This document shows, piece by piece, positions 26,629 to 34,669 of a stretch of DNA of 64,000 nucleotides. The stretch spans positions 124,001 to 188,000 of the forward strand of contig NZ_JAJUWT010000008.1 of the NCBI RefSeq assembly GCF_021390395.1, in the 5' to 3' direction. Each line of letters starts with the position of its first letter. Position 1 is the first letter of the stretch. The notes below the pieces were generated by a model. It ran no database searches, was not told the origin of the DNA, and worked only from the letters and a program-made list of their open reading frames with translations. This DNA comes from Saccharothrix sp. S26. GTDB lineage: Bacteria; Actinomycetota; Actinomycetes; Mycobacteriales; Pseudonocardiaceae. The position numbers and the translations under genes were made by a program.

Positions 26629-27600
26629 TCACCGGACGTACGGCCACCCGGCGGAGTCGAAGGCGAGCAGGTTGATGCCCAAACGGGACGCACCGTCATC
26701 ACCGTAGTAGTGGTAGACGAGGATGTCGCTGTCGACGTCACCGAACACGTCCTGGTGGCCGGGGCCGTGGATGCTCCCCTGGCCGGCGAGGATCTCGGTG
26801 CCGCCGCCGGAGGTCATCGCCGTGCCGTTGCGGGCCACGTACGGGCCGGTCACGCTGGTCGACCGGCCGACCATGACCCGGTAGGTGCTCGACGCGCCCC
26901 GGCAGCAGTAGTCGAACGACACGAACAGGTAGTAGTAGCTGCCGCGCTTGACGATGTTCGGCGCCTCGATCGGGCCGCCGTTGCGCCCGGCGATCGAGCG
27001 GATCGTGGAGTCCGAGCGCAGGCCGGTGGACGGGTTGAGCGCGATCATCTTGATGCCCGACCAGAACGAGCCGAAGCTCAGCCACCAGCGTCCCTGGTCG
27101 TCCACGACCAGGTCGGGGTCGATGGCGTTGAAGTTGTCGCTGGTGCGCGACTCGATGACCAGGCCGCGGTGGGTCCACGTGCCCGCGTTGCCGCTGGGGC
27201 TGGTGGCCAGGAAGATGGCCGACCGGTTCGAGCCGAACGACGAGGCCGAGTAGTACAGGTAGTACTGCCCGTTGCGGTAGGAGAGGTCCGGCGCCCAGAG
27301 GTTGCGGCTGCCGTTGGTGTAGGTGGTGGTCCACGAGGCGCCGTTGGGGAAGGCGGCGCCGGCGTTGCGGAAGGCGGTCCGGTCGGTGGAGGTCTTCAGG
27401 CCGATGCCGTCCGCGGTGTGCGCGACCAGGTAGCTGCCGTCGGGCCGCTTGACCACGCTGGGGTCGTGCACCCGGATGTCGCCGGTGACCACGCCGGGTC
27501 CGGGGTAGGCCGACGCCTGCGGTGCGGCCACGACGGACACGCCGGTCAGGGCCAGTGCGGCGAACAGGGTCGCGAGCGCGCGATTTCTCGGTGCAGCCAC
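26629..27600 (-). CDS. Secreted GH43 arabinan endo-1,5-alpha-L-arabinosidase-like enzyme
   Basis: A 323-residue exported enzyme. The signal peptide is residues 1-31 (ASA). A single five-bladed propeller has D46 in VHDPSVV as general base, IDPDLVVDD as the second Asp and the Glu of GPIEAPNI as general acid. Lack of extra modules, plus the motifs NLWAPDLSY, GSFWSGIKMI and CCRGASSTYRV, fits endo-arabinanases. The GTG at 27600 has GAAGGA about 7 bases upstream; the open frame continues further but without a signal peptide. Operator-like boxes lie upstream. Product: arabino-oligosaccharides from 1,5-arabinan. Confidence 0.87.
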   Translation of the reverse strand: MAAPRNRALATLFAALALTGVSVVAAPQASAYPGPGVVTGDIRVHDPSVVKRPDGSYLVAHTADGIGLKTSTDRTAFRNAGAAFPNGASWTTTYTNGSRNLWAPDLSYRNGQYYLYYSASSFGSNRSAIFLATSPSGNAGTWTHRGLVIESRTSDNFNAIDPDLVVDDQGRWWLSFGSFWSGIKMIALNPSTGLRSDSTIRSIAGRNGGPIEAPNIVKRGSYYYLFVSFDYCCRGASSTYRVMVGRSTSVTGPYVARNGTAMTSGGGTEILAGQGSIHGPGHQDVFGDVDSDILVYHYYGDDGASRLGINLLAFDSAGWPYVR

Positions 27601-27793
27601 GGGGATCCTTCGATCTCTCGGAAGTGGACTGGACGCGGCGGCGTGAGTGTCCTGAGTGGACTTCAGCGGAGTGCGGAGCGGAGGCTTCGGCGTCTCGAAC
27701 CGGCAGCGACGTGCGTGTGCCGACCCATGCCTCGCCTCCTTGCGAGCGGGAATCGTGACGCGCCTCCGGTCGTCTGCCGGATCCCGGCCGGAC

Positions 27794-27807
27794 TGGGAGC
27801 GCTCCAC
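27794..27807. promoter_or_regulatory. CebR/LacI-like box upstream of the arabinanase gene
   Basis: TGGGAGCGCTCCAC holds the perfect palindrome GGAGCGCTCC and matches 12 of 14 positions of the actinomycete CebR box TGGGAGCGCTCCCA. It lies 194 bases before the arabinanase start, in a gene-free interval. Confidence 0.5.
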
Positions 27808-27840
27808 GGCACCGTAGCGCAGCCTCGCGGAGGCGGGCAA

Positions 27841-27868
27841 GCCTGCCTGTTATCGCTAACAGGCAGGC
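27841..27868. promoter_or_regulatory. TGTTA-N4-TAACA operator within a 12-bp inverted repeat
   Basis: TGTTATCGCTAACA (27848-27861) is the core of a longer exact inverted repeat with arms 27841-27852 and 27857-27868. The same 14-mer recurs at 30516. It is a LacI-type operator by form. The longer arms could also let it act as a terminator hairpin in RNA. Confidence 0.7.
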
Positions 27869-27891
27869 CGGGCGCGTGGAGCACTTGTGGC

Positions 27892-27905
27892 TGTTAACGC
27901 TCACA
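27892..27905. promoter_or_regulatory. Second, imperfect TGTTA-N4-TAACA box
   Basis: TGTTAACGCTCACA differs at one arm position from the boxes at 27848, 30516 and 30646. It lies 12 bases from the 3' end of the hydrolase gene and 44 bases from the first box. Confidence 0.5.
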
Positions 27906-27916
27906 GATCGCGCCGG

Positions 27917-28774
27917 TCAGGCGAGAACCCGCCCGAGGAAGCCGCGGATGTACCCGGTGACCGTGTCGAGCTGGTCCTCCAGCGCGAAGTGGCCCGTGTC
28001 GAGCAGGTGGATCTCCGCGTCGGGCAGGTCGCGCCGGAACGCCAGCGCGCCGTCCGGGCCGAAGATCTCGTCGTGCCGGCCCCACACCGCGAGCAGCGGC
28101 ACGCCCGACTCGCGGAAGTACCGCTGGAACACCGGGTACGCGTCGAGGTTGGTGCGGTAGTCGCGGAACAGCGCCAACTGCACCTCGGCGTTGCCGGGGC
28201 GGTCGAGCAGCGCCTGGTCGTGCGCCCAGGTGTCCGGGCTGATCCGGCTGGGGTCCTTGACGCCGTGGGTGTACTGCCAGTGGGTGGCCTCGGCGGTGAG
28301 CAGCGCCCGGACCGCCGGTTCGGTGGCGGGGCCGGGATCGGTGGGGTAGGCGAACAGCGGCTCCCAGAACGGGGTGAAGCCCTCGGTGTAGGCGTTGCCG
28401 GACTGCGTGATGATGGCGGTGACGCGTTCGGGGTGGCGTGAGGCGATCTTGAGGCCGATGGGTGCGCCGTAGTCCTGGATGTACAACGCGTGCCGCCGCA
28501 CGCCCAGGTGCTCCAGCAGTCCCAGCGTGATGTCGGTGAGCGCGTCGAACGTGTAGTCGAACTCGTCGACCGACGGCGCGGAGCTGCGGCCGAAGCCGAC
28601 GTGGTCCGGCGCGATCACGCGGTAGCGGTCGGCGAGCCGGGGGATCAGCTCGCGGAACATGTGCGAGCTGGTGGGGAAGCCGTGCAGCAGCACCAGGACG
28701 GGGGCGTCGGCGTGCCCCGCCTCCCGGTAGAACACGCGCTGCCCGTTGATGTCGGCGTGCCGGTACGAGGTCAT
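27917..28774 (-). CDS. Alpha/beta hydrolase, epoxide hydrolase/haloalkane dehalogenase-like
   Basis: A 285-residue hydrolase. HGFPTSSHMFRELIP provides the oxyanion loop, D101 in QDYGAPIG replaces the usual Ser nucleophile, and H262 in DTGHFALED is the base. An Asp nucleophile places it among haloalkane dehalogenases and epoxide hydrolases; this QDYG subgroup is mostly uncharacterised. It is divergent from a CGNR-type regulator, with three copies of AACGGTTAG between them, so it is the likely target of that regulator. Confidence 0.8.
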   Translation of the reverse strand: MTSYRHADINGQRVFYREAGHADAPVLVLLHGFPTSSHMFRELIPRLADRYRVIAPDHVGFGRSSAPSVDEFDYTFDALTDITLGLLEHLGVRRHALYIQDYGAPIGLKIASRHPERVTAIITQSGNAYTEGFTPFWEPLFAYPTDPGPATEPAVRALLTAEATHWQYTHGVKDPSRISPDTWAHDQALLDRPGNAEVQLALFRDYRTNLDAYPVFQRYFRESGVPLLAVWGRHDEIFGPDGALAFRRDLPDAEIHLLDTGHFALEDQLDTVTGYIRGFLGRVLA

Positions 28775-28797
28775 GGGCGTCTCCGGAGTCGAAGGTC

Positions 28798-28884
28798 TAA
28801 CCGTTCTGATGCAGTTGAACGGTTAGGTGCAGCGCTCAGGCAACCAGGTGCGTGTTAACCTGTCAAGCGACTCTCAACGGTTAG
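28798..28884. promoter_or_regulatory. Inverted plus direct repeats of AACGGTTAG between hydrolase and CGNR gene
   Basis: CTAACCGTTC (28798-28807) and GAACGGTTAG (28817-28826) are exact inverted arms with a 9-base spacer. A third copy AACGGTTAG is at 28876-28884, 8 bases before the regulator start. The arrangement fits binding by the adjacent CGNR protein and repression of both divergent genes. Confidence 0.65.
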
Positions 28885-28892
28885 ACGGGGGG

Positions 28893-29468
28893 GTGTGCAC
28901 CGTGCTCGGTGCCGACGACGCCGTGGCCGCCGCGTTGCTCGCCAAGGGCTGGCCCGCGCGCCCGCTGGCCGACCAGCCCCTGGGCATCGACCTGCTCAAC
29001 ACCCGGTGGATCGCCGCCGGCGTCGCCTACGACCTGTTCGACCACGACGACCTGACCGAGGCGTGGCTCGCGGACCGGGAGCTCCCCTCCGCCCGGCCCG
29101 TGCCCAGGCAACCGCTGCGCGAGGCGCGTGACGCGGTCGCCGCCGTGATCGCGGACCCGGCCGACCACGCCGCCCTCAACGCCCTGCTGGACCGCGGCCG
29201 GCTGCGGTTGGCGGTCGACGAGCGCGGCCGGGTCGAGCACGACGACGTCGGTGACCCGCGGTGGCGTGCGGCCTGGGCGTGCCTGCGGGACTTCGTGTCG
29301 CTGCGGGAAGCGACCCCGGACCGCGTCCGCAAGTGCGCGAACCCGGAGTGCGTCCTGCACTTCCAGGACGTCTCGCGCACGGGCAGGCGGCTGTGGTGCT
29401 CGATGACGGCCTGCGGAAACCGCCTGAAGGCCCGCCGGCACCACGACCGGGTCCGCGCCACCCCGTGA
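28893..29468 (+). CDS. CGNR zinc-finger (ABATE-domain) transcriptional regulator
   Basis: A 191-residue protein. The N-terminal ~130 residues fit the ABATE stress-sensing domain (PLGIDLLNTRW). The C-terminus CANPECVLHFQDVSRTGRRLWCSMTACGNRLKARRHH is the CGNR zinc finger with four Cys ligands and a basic tail for DNA contact. The GTG at 28893 is preferred because a G-rich run precedes it; GTG at 28902 is an alternative. These regulators are common in actinomycetes and usually control the neighbouring gene, here the divergent hydrolase. Confidence 0.82.
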   Translation: MCTVLGADDAVAAALLAKGWPARPLADQPLGIDLLNTRWIAAGVAYDLFDHDDLTEAWLADRELPSARPVPRQPLREARDAVAAVIADPADHAALNALLDRGRLRLAVDERGRVEHDDVGDPRWRAAWACLRDFVSLREATPDRVRKCANPECVLHFQDVSRTGRRLWCSMTACGNRLKARRHHDRVRATP

Positions 29469-29511
29469 CCGGGTGCGCGTCAACCGGCCGCGAACGGGGT
29501 ATGGCAAGGCC

Positions 29512-29799
29512 ATGACGCACCAGGAACCGCTGGACCTCGGCGCGACGGAGCTGTCGGCGACCGAGGAGGAGCGCATCAGGCGCGAGCACGACCTCGACCG
29601 GCCGGAAGTGTTCGACCGGCGCAACGACGTCGACCGCCGGGCGCGCACCAGGGCCAACCTGCTGCCCGAGGAGCTGGAGACGGGCAGCGCCGACCCGGAG
29701 GCGCAGGCGCGCGAGGTGTTGCGCGACTCCGACGTGCGCACCGAGGTGCCGGAGTCCGCGCCCGACACGATGGTGGAGCGGCGCGAGTCCGGGACGTGA
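29512..29799 (+). CDS. Small charged hypothetical protein
   Basis: A 95-residue, highly charged, hydrophilic protein (many Glu, Arg, Asp) without hydrophobic segments, likely helical or disordered. ATG at 29512 with AAGG upstream. It lies 43 bases after the CGNR gene and is followed by a strong hairpin. No family was recognised; coding is supported by composition and codon use. Confidence 0.6.
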   Translation: MTHQEPLDLGATELSATEEERIRREHDLDRPEVFDRRNDVDRRARTRANLLPEELETGSADPEAQAREVLRDSDVRTEVPESAPDTMVERRESGT

Positions 29800-29804
29800 G
29801 GTCG

Positions 29805-29833
29805 GCAAAGTGCTCACGGGGTGAGCACTTTGC
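29805..29833. terminator. 13-bp perfect hairpin between two genes
   Basis: GCAAAGTGCTCAC (29805-29817) and its exact complement (29821-29833) flank a 3-base loop, starting 5 bases after a stop and ending 17 bases before the next ATG. It is probably a terminator. The position just before the next ribosome binding site also allows an operator or 5'-leader role. Confidence 0.6.
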
Positions 29834-29850
29834 GGTCGCACCATGAGGGC

Positions 29851-30414
29851 ATGAACGCGCCTTCAGGCACCTCTGCCCTCGCCTTCGCCGACGCCGCCGA
29901 CTGGGAGACGTGGCTGGCCGAGCACCACGACACCCACGACGAGGTGTGGCTCAAGATCGCCAAGAAAGGGTCCGGCCGCACGTCGGTCACCCTCGCGCAG
30001 GCCCTCGACGTCGCCCTGTGCCACGGCTGGATCGACAGCCACCGCAAGGGCCTCGACGCCGAGCACTACCTCCAGCGGTACTCGCCGCGGCGTCCCGGCA
30101 GCGCCTGGTCGCGGGTCAACGTGGAGAAGGTCGAGGCGCTCGTCGCCGCCGGGCGGATGCGGCCGGGTGGCCTCGCCGCGGTGCGTGCCGCCCGGGCCGA
30201 CGGCCGGTGGGACGCGGCTTACCAGCGGCAACGCGACGCCACCGTGCCGCCCGACCTGGCCGAGGCGCTGGCGGCCGACGATCGCGCCCGCGAGCGGTTC
30301 GCGCTGCTCGGTCGGACGCGGCAGTACGCGCTGTCGCTGCGGCTCATGAAGGCCAGGACGCCGGCCGCCCGTGCCGCGCGGCTGGGGCGGATCGTCGACG
30401 AGCTGGGGCGTTGA
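29851..30414 (+). CDS. YdeI/OmpD-associated family protein
   Basis: A 187-residue cytosolic protein. It starts with FADAADWETWLAEHHDTHDEVWLKIAKKGSG, then LDVALCHGWIDSHRKGLD and YLQRYSPRRPGSAWSRVNVEKVEAL, the conserved core of the YdeI (bacteriocin-protection) family. Biochemical role is unknown; the Bacillus and Escherichia members are linked to stress and peptide resistance. The ATG at 29851 has GAGGG 4 bases upstream. It is followed by 280 gene-free bases with two operator boxes for the next gene. Confidence 0.82.
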   Translation: MNAPSGTSALAFADAADWETWLAEHHDTHDEVWLKIAKKGSGRTSVTLAQALDVALCHGWIDSHRKGLDAEHYLQRYSPRRPGSAWSRVNVEKVEALVAAGRMRPGGLAAVRAARADGRWDAAYQRQRDATVPPDLAEALAADDRARERFALLGRTRQYALSLRLMKARTPAARAARLGRIVDELGR

Positions 30415-30515
30415 GTGCGCCGGGTGACGTGGTGGCCGAGTGGGCGGACGGGGGAGAGGACGCGTCCGCCCACTCGGCAAGTCTTGGTGGGCGCGTGTCG
30501 GACAAGGTAGCGCAT

Positions 30516-30529
30516 TGTTATCGCTAACA
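30516..30529. promoter_or_regulatory. TGTTA-N4-TAACA operator, distal box before GH43-AbfB gene
   Basis: TGTTATCGCTAACA, identical to the 14-mer at 27848-27861, sits 165 bases before the GH43 start and 130 bases upstream of a second box. Paired sites suggest looping by a LacI-type tetramer. Confidence 0.75.
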
Positions 30530-30644
30530 CCAGCCCTGTTGGGCGAACAAGCCGGTCACCGGCACCGATCGTCCGTCTCAGTGGGCCGGTCGCGGTCCGG
30601 ACCACATCGTCTCGCAACTGGGTATTGAGGCGCGCCGACCTGCG

Positions 30645-30660
30645 CTGTTAGCGTTAACAG
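30645..30660. promoter_or_regulatory. TGTTA-N4-TAACA operator, proximal box
   Basis: CTGTTAGCGTTAACAG has exact 6-base arms around GCGT and lies 34 bases before the GH43-AbfB start, in position to block the promoter or the transcript start. Confidence 0.78.
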
Positions 30661-30693
30661 CCGCATCCCGACGCCACGATGGAGTGGAAACCG

Positions 30694-32154
30694 ATGGACA
30701 GTGCCGTTCCCCGGTGGAGAGCCCGCAGGCTGGCGGTGGCCGCGGTGGTGGCCGTGACCGCGCTCGCGGGCCTGGTGGTGACTCCCGCAGCGCAGGCCTC
30801 GCCCGCCGTGCAGTACACGAACCCGCTGGCGAACCAGCGGGCCGACCCGCACATCTTCAAGCACACCGACGGCTACTACTACTTCACCGCGACCGCGCCG
30901 GAGTACGACCGGATCGTCCTGCGCCGCGCCACCACGATCCAGGGCCTGGCCAGTGCCCCCGAGTCGGTCATCTGGCGCAAACACTCGTCGGGGGAGATGG
31001 GCGCGCACATCTGGGCCCCGGAGATCCACTTCATCGACGGCAAGTGGTACGTCTACTTCGCCGCCGGGCGGACCGACGACATCTGGCGGATCCGCCCGTA
31101 CGTGCTGGAGAACAGCAGCGCCAACCCGCTGACCGGCACGTGGACCGAACGAGGTCGGGTCAACGTCCCGTGGGACACCTTCTCGCTGGACATGTCGACC
31201 TTCGTGGTCAACGGCGTGCGGTACCTGACGTGGGCGCAGGCCGAGCCCGGCATCGCCACGAACTCCAACCTCTACCTGGCCCGCATGGGCGCCACCCCGT
31301 GGAGCATCACGGGCACGGTGGCCAGGCTGACCGTGCCGACGTTGGACTGGGAGACCCGGGGTGGGGTGAAGGTGGCCGAGGGCCCGACGGTGATCCAGCG
31401 CAACGGCCGCGTCTTCCTCACCTACTCGGCCAGCGCCACCGACGCGAACTACTGCCTGGGCATGCTGACCGCGTCGGCGTCGGCGGACCTGCTCAACCCG
31501 GCGTCGTGGTCGAAGAGCCCCAACCCGGTGTTCGCGAGCAACGCCGCCACCGGCCAGTACGGCCCGGGGCACAACTCGTTCACCGTGTCCGAGGACGGCC
31601 AGAGCGACATCCTCGTCTACCACGACCGCAACTACCGCGACATCTCCGGCGACCCGCTGCGCGACCCGAACCGGCGCACCCGCGTGCAGAAGGTCTACTG
31701 GAACGCCGACGGCACGCCGAACTTCGGCATCCCGGTGGCCGACGGCGTCACGCCCGTGCGGCTCAAGTCCCACAACTACCCCGACCGCTTCGTCCGGCAC
31801 TGGGAGTACCGGGCCCGGATCGAGGCCGGGGTCAACCCGCTGGCCGACTCGCAGTTCCGCGTCGTCACGGGCCTGAACGGCTCGGGCACGGTGTCGCTGG
31901 AGTCGACCAACTTCCCGGGCTACTTCCTGCGGCACCGCAACTACGAGCTGTGGGTCGAGCGCAACGACGGCAGCGCCGTCTTCCGCGCCGACGCGTCGTT
32001 CTTCCGCCGGACGGGCCTGGCATCGAGCTCCGGCGTGTCGTTCGAGGCGTCGAACTTCGCCGGCCAGTACATCCGCCACAACGGCACCTACGTCAACCTG
32101 ACCACCGCACCCGACTCCGTCGCACGCGCCGACGCCACGTTCATCCTGGAGTGA
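30694..32154 (+). CDS. Secreted GH43 alpha-L-arabinofuranosidase-like enzyme with AbfB (CBM42) domain
   Basis: A 486-residue exported enzyme. The signal peptide is residues 1-36. The GH43 propeller covers ~40-350, with D51 in RADPHI as base and the Glu of KVAEGPTVI as likely acid. Residues ~355-486 form an AbfB beta-trefoil of three repeats (VRLKSHNYPDRFVRH, VSLESTNFPGYFLRH, VSFEASNFAGQYIRH), a CBM42 that binds arabinofuranose side chains. The ATG at 30694 has GGAG upstream; an ATG at 30679 lacks a site. Two operators lie in front and a mutarotase gene follows after 4 bases. Confidence 0.9.
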   Translation: MDSAVPRWRARRLAVAAVVAVTALAGLVVTPAAQASPAVQYTNPLANQRADPHIFKHTDGYYYFTATAPEYDRIVLRRATTIQGLASAPESVIWRKHSSGEMGAHIWAPEIHFIDGKWYVYFAAGRTDDIWRIRPYVLENSSANPLTGTWTERGRVNVPWDTFSLDMSTFVVNGVRYLTWAQAEPGIATNSNLYLARMGATPWSITGTVARLTVPTLDWETRGGVKVAEGPTVIQRNGRVFLTYSASATDANYCLGMLTASASADLLNPASWSKSPNPVFASNAATGQYGPGHNSFTVSEDGQSDILVYHDRNYRDISGDPLRDPNRRTRVQKVYWNADGTPNFGIPVADGVTPVRLKSHNYPDRFVRHWEYRARIEAGVNPLADSQFRVVTGLNGSGTVSLESTNFPGYFLRHRNYELWVERNDGSAVFRADASFFRRTGLASSSGVSFEASNFAGQYIRHNGTYVNLTTAPDSVARADATFILE

Positions 32155-32158
32155 CCCA

Positions 32159-32575
32159 GTGTTGCGCTACCCCCTGATCCACCCGCCGCTGCTGCACGCC
32201 CTGGCCGCGGCGGGCCACGGGTCGAAGGTCCTGATCGCGGACTCGAACTACGCGCACCGGACCAACGTCCACCACCGGGCCGAGGTGATCCACCTCAACC
32301 TGCGCCCCGGCCTCGTCACGGTCGACGAGGTGCTGGAGCCGGTGCTGTCGGCGACCCCGGTGGAGGCCGTGCACACGATGCGGCCGGACGACGGGAGCAC
32401 CCCGGCGATGTGGGCGGACTACGAACGCCTCCTCGGCCCCGACCTGCCGTTGCGGCCGTTGGCGCGGCAGGACTTCTACGCGGCGTGCCGTGCGCCGGAG
32501 CTGGCGGTCTGCGTGGCCACCGGCGACGGCAGGCACTACGCGAACCTGCTGCTGACGGTCGGTGCCATCTCCTGA
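32159..32575 (+). CDS. RbsD/FucU-family sugar mutarotase
   Basis: A 138-residue cytosolic protein of the RbsD/FucU fold: MLRYPLIHPPLLHALAAAGHGSKVLIADSNYA holds the conserved His and Asp, and DFYAACRAPELAVCVATGDGRHYANLLLTVG the C-terminal active-site region. Members interconvert pyranose and furanose or alpha and beta forms of ribose or fucose. Directly after a GH43-AbfB gene, arabinose is a plausible substrate, but that is inference. GTG start at 32159, 4 bases after the previous stop. Confidence 0.85.
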   Translation: MLRYPLIHPPLLHALAAAGHGSKVLIADSNYAHRTNVHHRAEVIHLNLRPGLVTVDEVLEPVLSATPVEAVHTMRPDDGSTPAMWADYERLLGPDLPLRPLARQDFYAACRAPELAVCVATGDGRHYANLLLTVGAIS

Positions 32576-32578
32576 GCC

Positions 32579-32624
32579 CCGGCTCCGACCCGCGTGCGCC
32601 GGCGTGCGCGCGGGTCGGAGCCGG
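32579..32624. terminator. 16-bp perfect hairpin, terminator between convergent genes
   Basis: Arms 32579-32594 and 32609-32624 are exact complements with a 14-base loop, beginning 3 bases after the mutarotase stop. It ends the GH43-mutarotase operon. Confidence 0.8.
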
Positions 32625-32677
32625 CCCGTCCACGTCCTCGGTGGACGGCAGGCGCGGTCCACGGAGGACTGAGGGGT

Positions 32678-33015
32678 TCAGCCGAGCGGGCTGTGCAGGA
32701 TCGCGGCGAAGCCGTCCGGACCCACGGCGACGCAACGCCGCTCGTGCGGGCCGGTGGTGATGTCGCCGACCTCGAACCCCGGTGCCGCCGCCCGCGACCG
32801 CGCCTCGTCCCGGTCGGTCACCTTCACCAGCACCGCCGGACCGTCGTGCACGCGGTCCGCGCCGGACAGGGCCAACCGCCCGCCCGCCGCGTCGAACTGG
32901 GCCCGGCGGTCGCCGTCGACGAACGCGGCGCCACGCCGAGCAACGCCGACCACCGCTCGACCGCGCCGGCGAGGTCGTCTGCCGGGACAACGGGAGCGAT
33001 GCGTTCAGCGGTCAC
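32678..33015 (-). pseudogene. VOC/glyoxalase-family protein with a one-base frameshift
   Basis: The first ~30 codons read MTAERIAPVVPADDLAGAVE then RWSALLGV in one frame from GTG 33015; the rest (GAAFVDGDRRAQFDAAGGRLALSG to HERRCVAVGPDGFAAILHSPLG) is in another. The join lies near 32935-32940 in a GC-rich run. Joined, they give a ~112-residue vicinal-oxygen-chelate protein of the glyoxalase/bleomycin-resistance superfamily. Either the gene is broken or the sequence has a single-base error. No metal-ligand pattern is certain. Confidence 0.7.
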
Positions 33016-33176
33016 GCGATCGACGCCAACCGCGCCCGGACCAGCGGTCAACGCGGGCGCGGCGGATTCGGCGACAACGGACAAGCCCAGTCCGAAGAGG
33101 ACAGCGGAGCCGGTGGCGACAGGAGTGCCACCGGCTCCGGGCTCAACGGGTACCCGGGCTCAGCTGGGGTCCGGGC

Positions 33177-33344
33177 TCAACGGGGCTCGTCGATGCCGGG
33201 CACGGTCACGTCGTCGTCTGCGGGCGGCTCGGGGTCGCGCCACTCCTCGGCCCGGCTAGGGCGGTTGCCGCGCAACGTCCCTTCCAGTTCGTGCTTGAGC
33301 TCGTCGTCCTTGATCGGGCCGTGCTTGGCGCTCTCGCGTTGCAT
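33177..33344 (-). CDS. 55-residue conserved hydrophilic protein
   Basis: MQRESAKHGPIKDDELKHEL then EGTLRGNRPSRAEEWRDPEP is a pattern I associate with a small conserved actinobacterial protein of unknown role. The ATG at 33344 has GGAGGAGGA upstream, which decides the start against longer frames. The protein is charged and soluble, probably disordered at its Asp/Pro-rich C-terminus. Single gene between a damaged glyoxalase gene and a membrane-protein gene. Confidence 0.72.
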   Translation of the reverse strand: MQRESAKHGPIKDDELKHELEGTLRGNRPSRAEEWRDPEPPADDDVTVPGIDEPR

Positions 33345-33444
33345 GGGCGCGTCCTCCTCCATGCTCCTCGGGCGTTGGACACGGGTGGAGTACCCCTGAG
33401 TATTCGGCCGAACCACCCCCCGGTGAAGCGGCCGCCGCGAACCC

Positions 33445-34665
33445 TCACCCGGACCGGGCGGCCAGACCCGAGCGGGACGGCGTCGCGCCGGGGAAGGCGG
33501 CCGACAGGGTCTCCGCGTAACGGCGTGCCTCGGGCGTGCTCAGGTCCGGCGGCGCGAGCCAGGGCGCGAGGTGCCGTCGAGCGCCGTCGGGCGCGCTCCC
33601 GCCCAGCACCAGGACGTCCGGCGCTCCGGGCGTGACGGCGAGGCCGAGCCGGGTGGCCTCCTCGCGCACGACCGCCGCCGCGTCGGCCGCGCGCCGCGAG
33701 TCGTCCGCCACGACGGCGAACGGCCCGCCGATCGACGCGACCCGCGCGCGCAACGCGGCCGCGTCCGCACCGGTCAACGCGGGCCACGGCAGGTCGCCGC
33801 GCTTGCCGGCCAGCTTCGCCGCCAGCGCCGCCGACGCGTAGTCGGGCCCTTCCGGCCCGCGCACGTCCGGTCCGCTCCACGCCACGTCGCCGGTGTCCAC
33901 CGGGACGGTGGCCCGCGTGCCCGCCCGGTCGAGCCACAGGTCGCTGCGGCCCTCGGGCAACCACACCAACGCCCACCGGCCGGTCACGCCGTCGCGCGGC
34001 AGCGCGGGCACGAGGGCGTTGGACGCGTTCCCCACCGAGAGAGCGGTGTCGGTGGTCTGCACGAGGTTCCACCCGGGCATGTGCGGCACCACGAGCACGT
34101 CCACCGGACCGCCGCCCACGGCCACGCGCGTCAGCATCGGGTCGCCCGCGGCCGGCGTGGTGAGCCGACCGGCGATCGTGACCTGGCCCAAGCCCACCAG
34201 CAGTGTCACTCCCAGCGCCGCCCCGACGACGCGCACCACCGCGGTCGGCGGGCACAGGGCCAGCCAGGAGACGCCGACGAACGCCGCCATCAACGTGATG
34301 CAGGCGAACGACGACGGCGGTCCGGAGAACCACGCGCCGGCGGCCACCGTCGCCAGGACGGCGGCCGCCACCACGAGCCCGGCCGGCACCGGCCGCGCCC
34401 GGCGCAGTGCCGGGGGCGCGGCGAGCAGCCCGATCAACGCCACCGCGGCCGGCGGCGGCATCCACGTCGCCTCCGCGATGAGCAGCACCACGACACCGCC
34501 GACCCCCGCGAACCCGGTGACCACCCGCCGGGTCGCCGCACCCGGGACGGCGGGGGCGAACGGCCGGACCAGGGCCCAGCCCGCGACCGCGGTCACCGCG
34601 CCGAGCAGGATCAGCCGGAGGAGGGTGAAGCCGAGTGGCAGGCCGACGGCGGCGTGGTCGTGCAC
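33445..34665 (-). CDS. Membrane protein with extracytoplasmic C-terminal domain (DUF6239-like)
   Basis: A 406-residue protein. About seven hydrophobic helices occupy residues 10-210. Residues ~215-406 are soluble and probably outside, with alternating strands and helices (VDVLVVPHMPGWNLVQT, GRWALVWLPEGRSDLWLDRAG, PFAVVADDSRRAADA). The N-terminus MHDHAAVGLPLGFTLLRL resembles proteins I recall being annotated DUF6239, found near natural-product genes; that link is from memory and uncertain. It follows a His-rich membrane protein gene by 4 bases, so the two are coupled. Function unknown. Confidence 0.6.
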   Translation of the reverse strand: MHDHAAVGLPLGFTLLRLILLGAVTAVAGWALVRPFAPAVPGAATRRVVTGFAGVGGVVVLLIAEATWMPPPAAVALIGLLAAPPALRRARPVPAGLVVAAAVLATVAAGAWFSGPPSSFACITLMAAFVGVSWLALCPPTAVVRVVGAALGVTLLVGLGQVTIAGRLTTPAAGDPMLTRVAVGGGPVDVLVVPHMPGWNLVQTTDTALSVGNASNALVPALPRDGVTGRWALVWLPEGRSDLWLDRAGTRATVPVDTGDVAWSGPDVRGPEGPDYASAALAAKLAGKRGDLPWPALTGADAAALRARVASIGGPFAVVADDSRRAADAAAVVREEATRLGLAVTPGAPDVLVLGGSAPDGARRHLAPWLAPPDLSTPEARRYAETLSAAFPGATPSRSGLAARSG

Positions 34666-34669
34666 GGGT

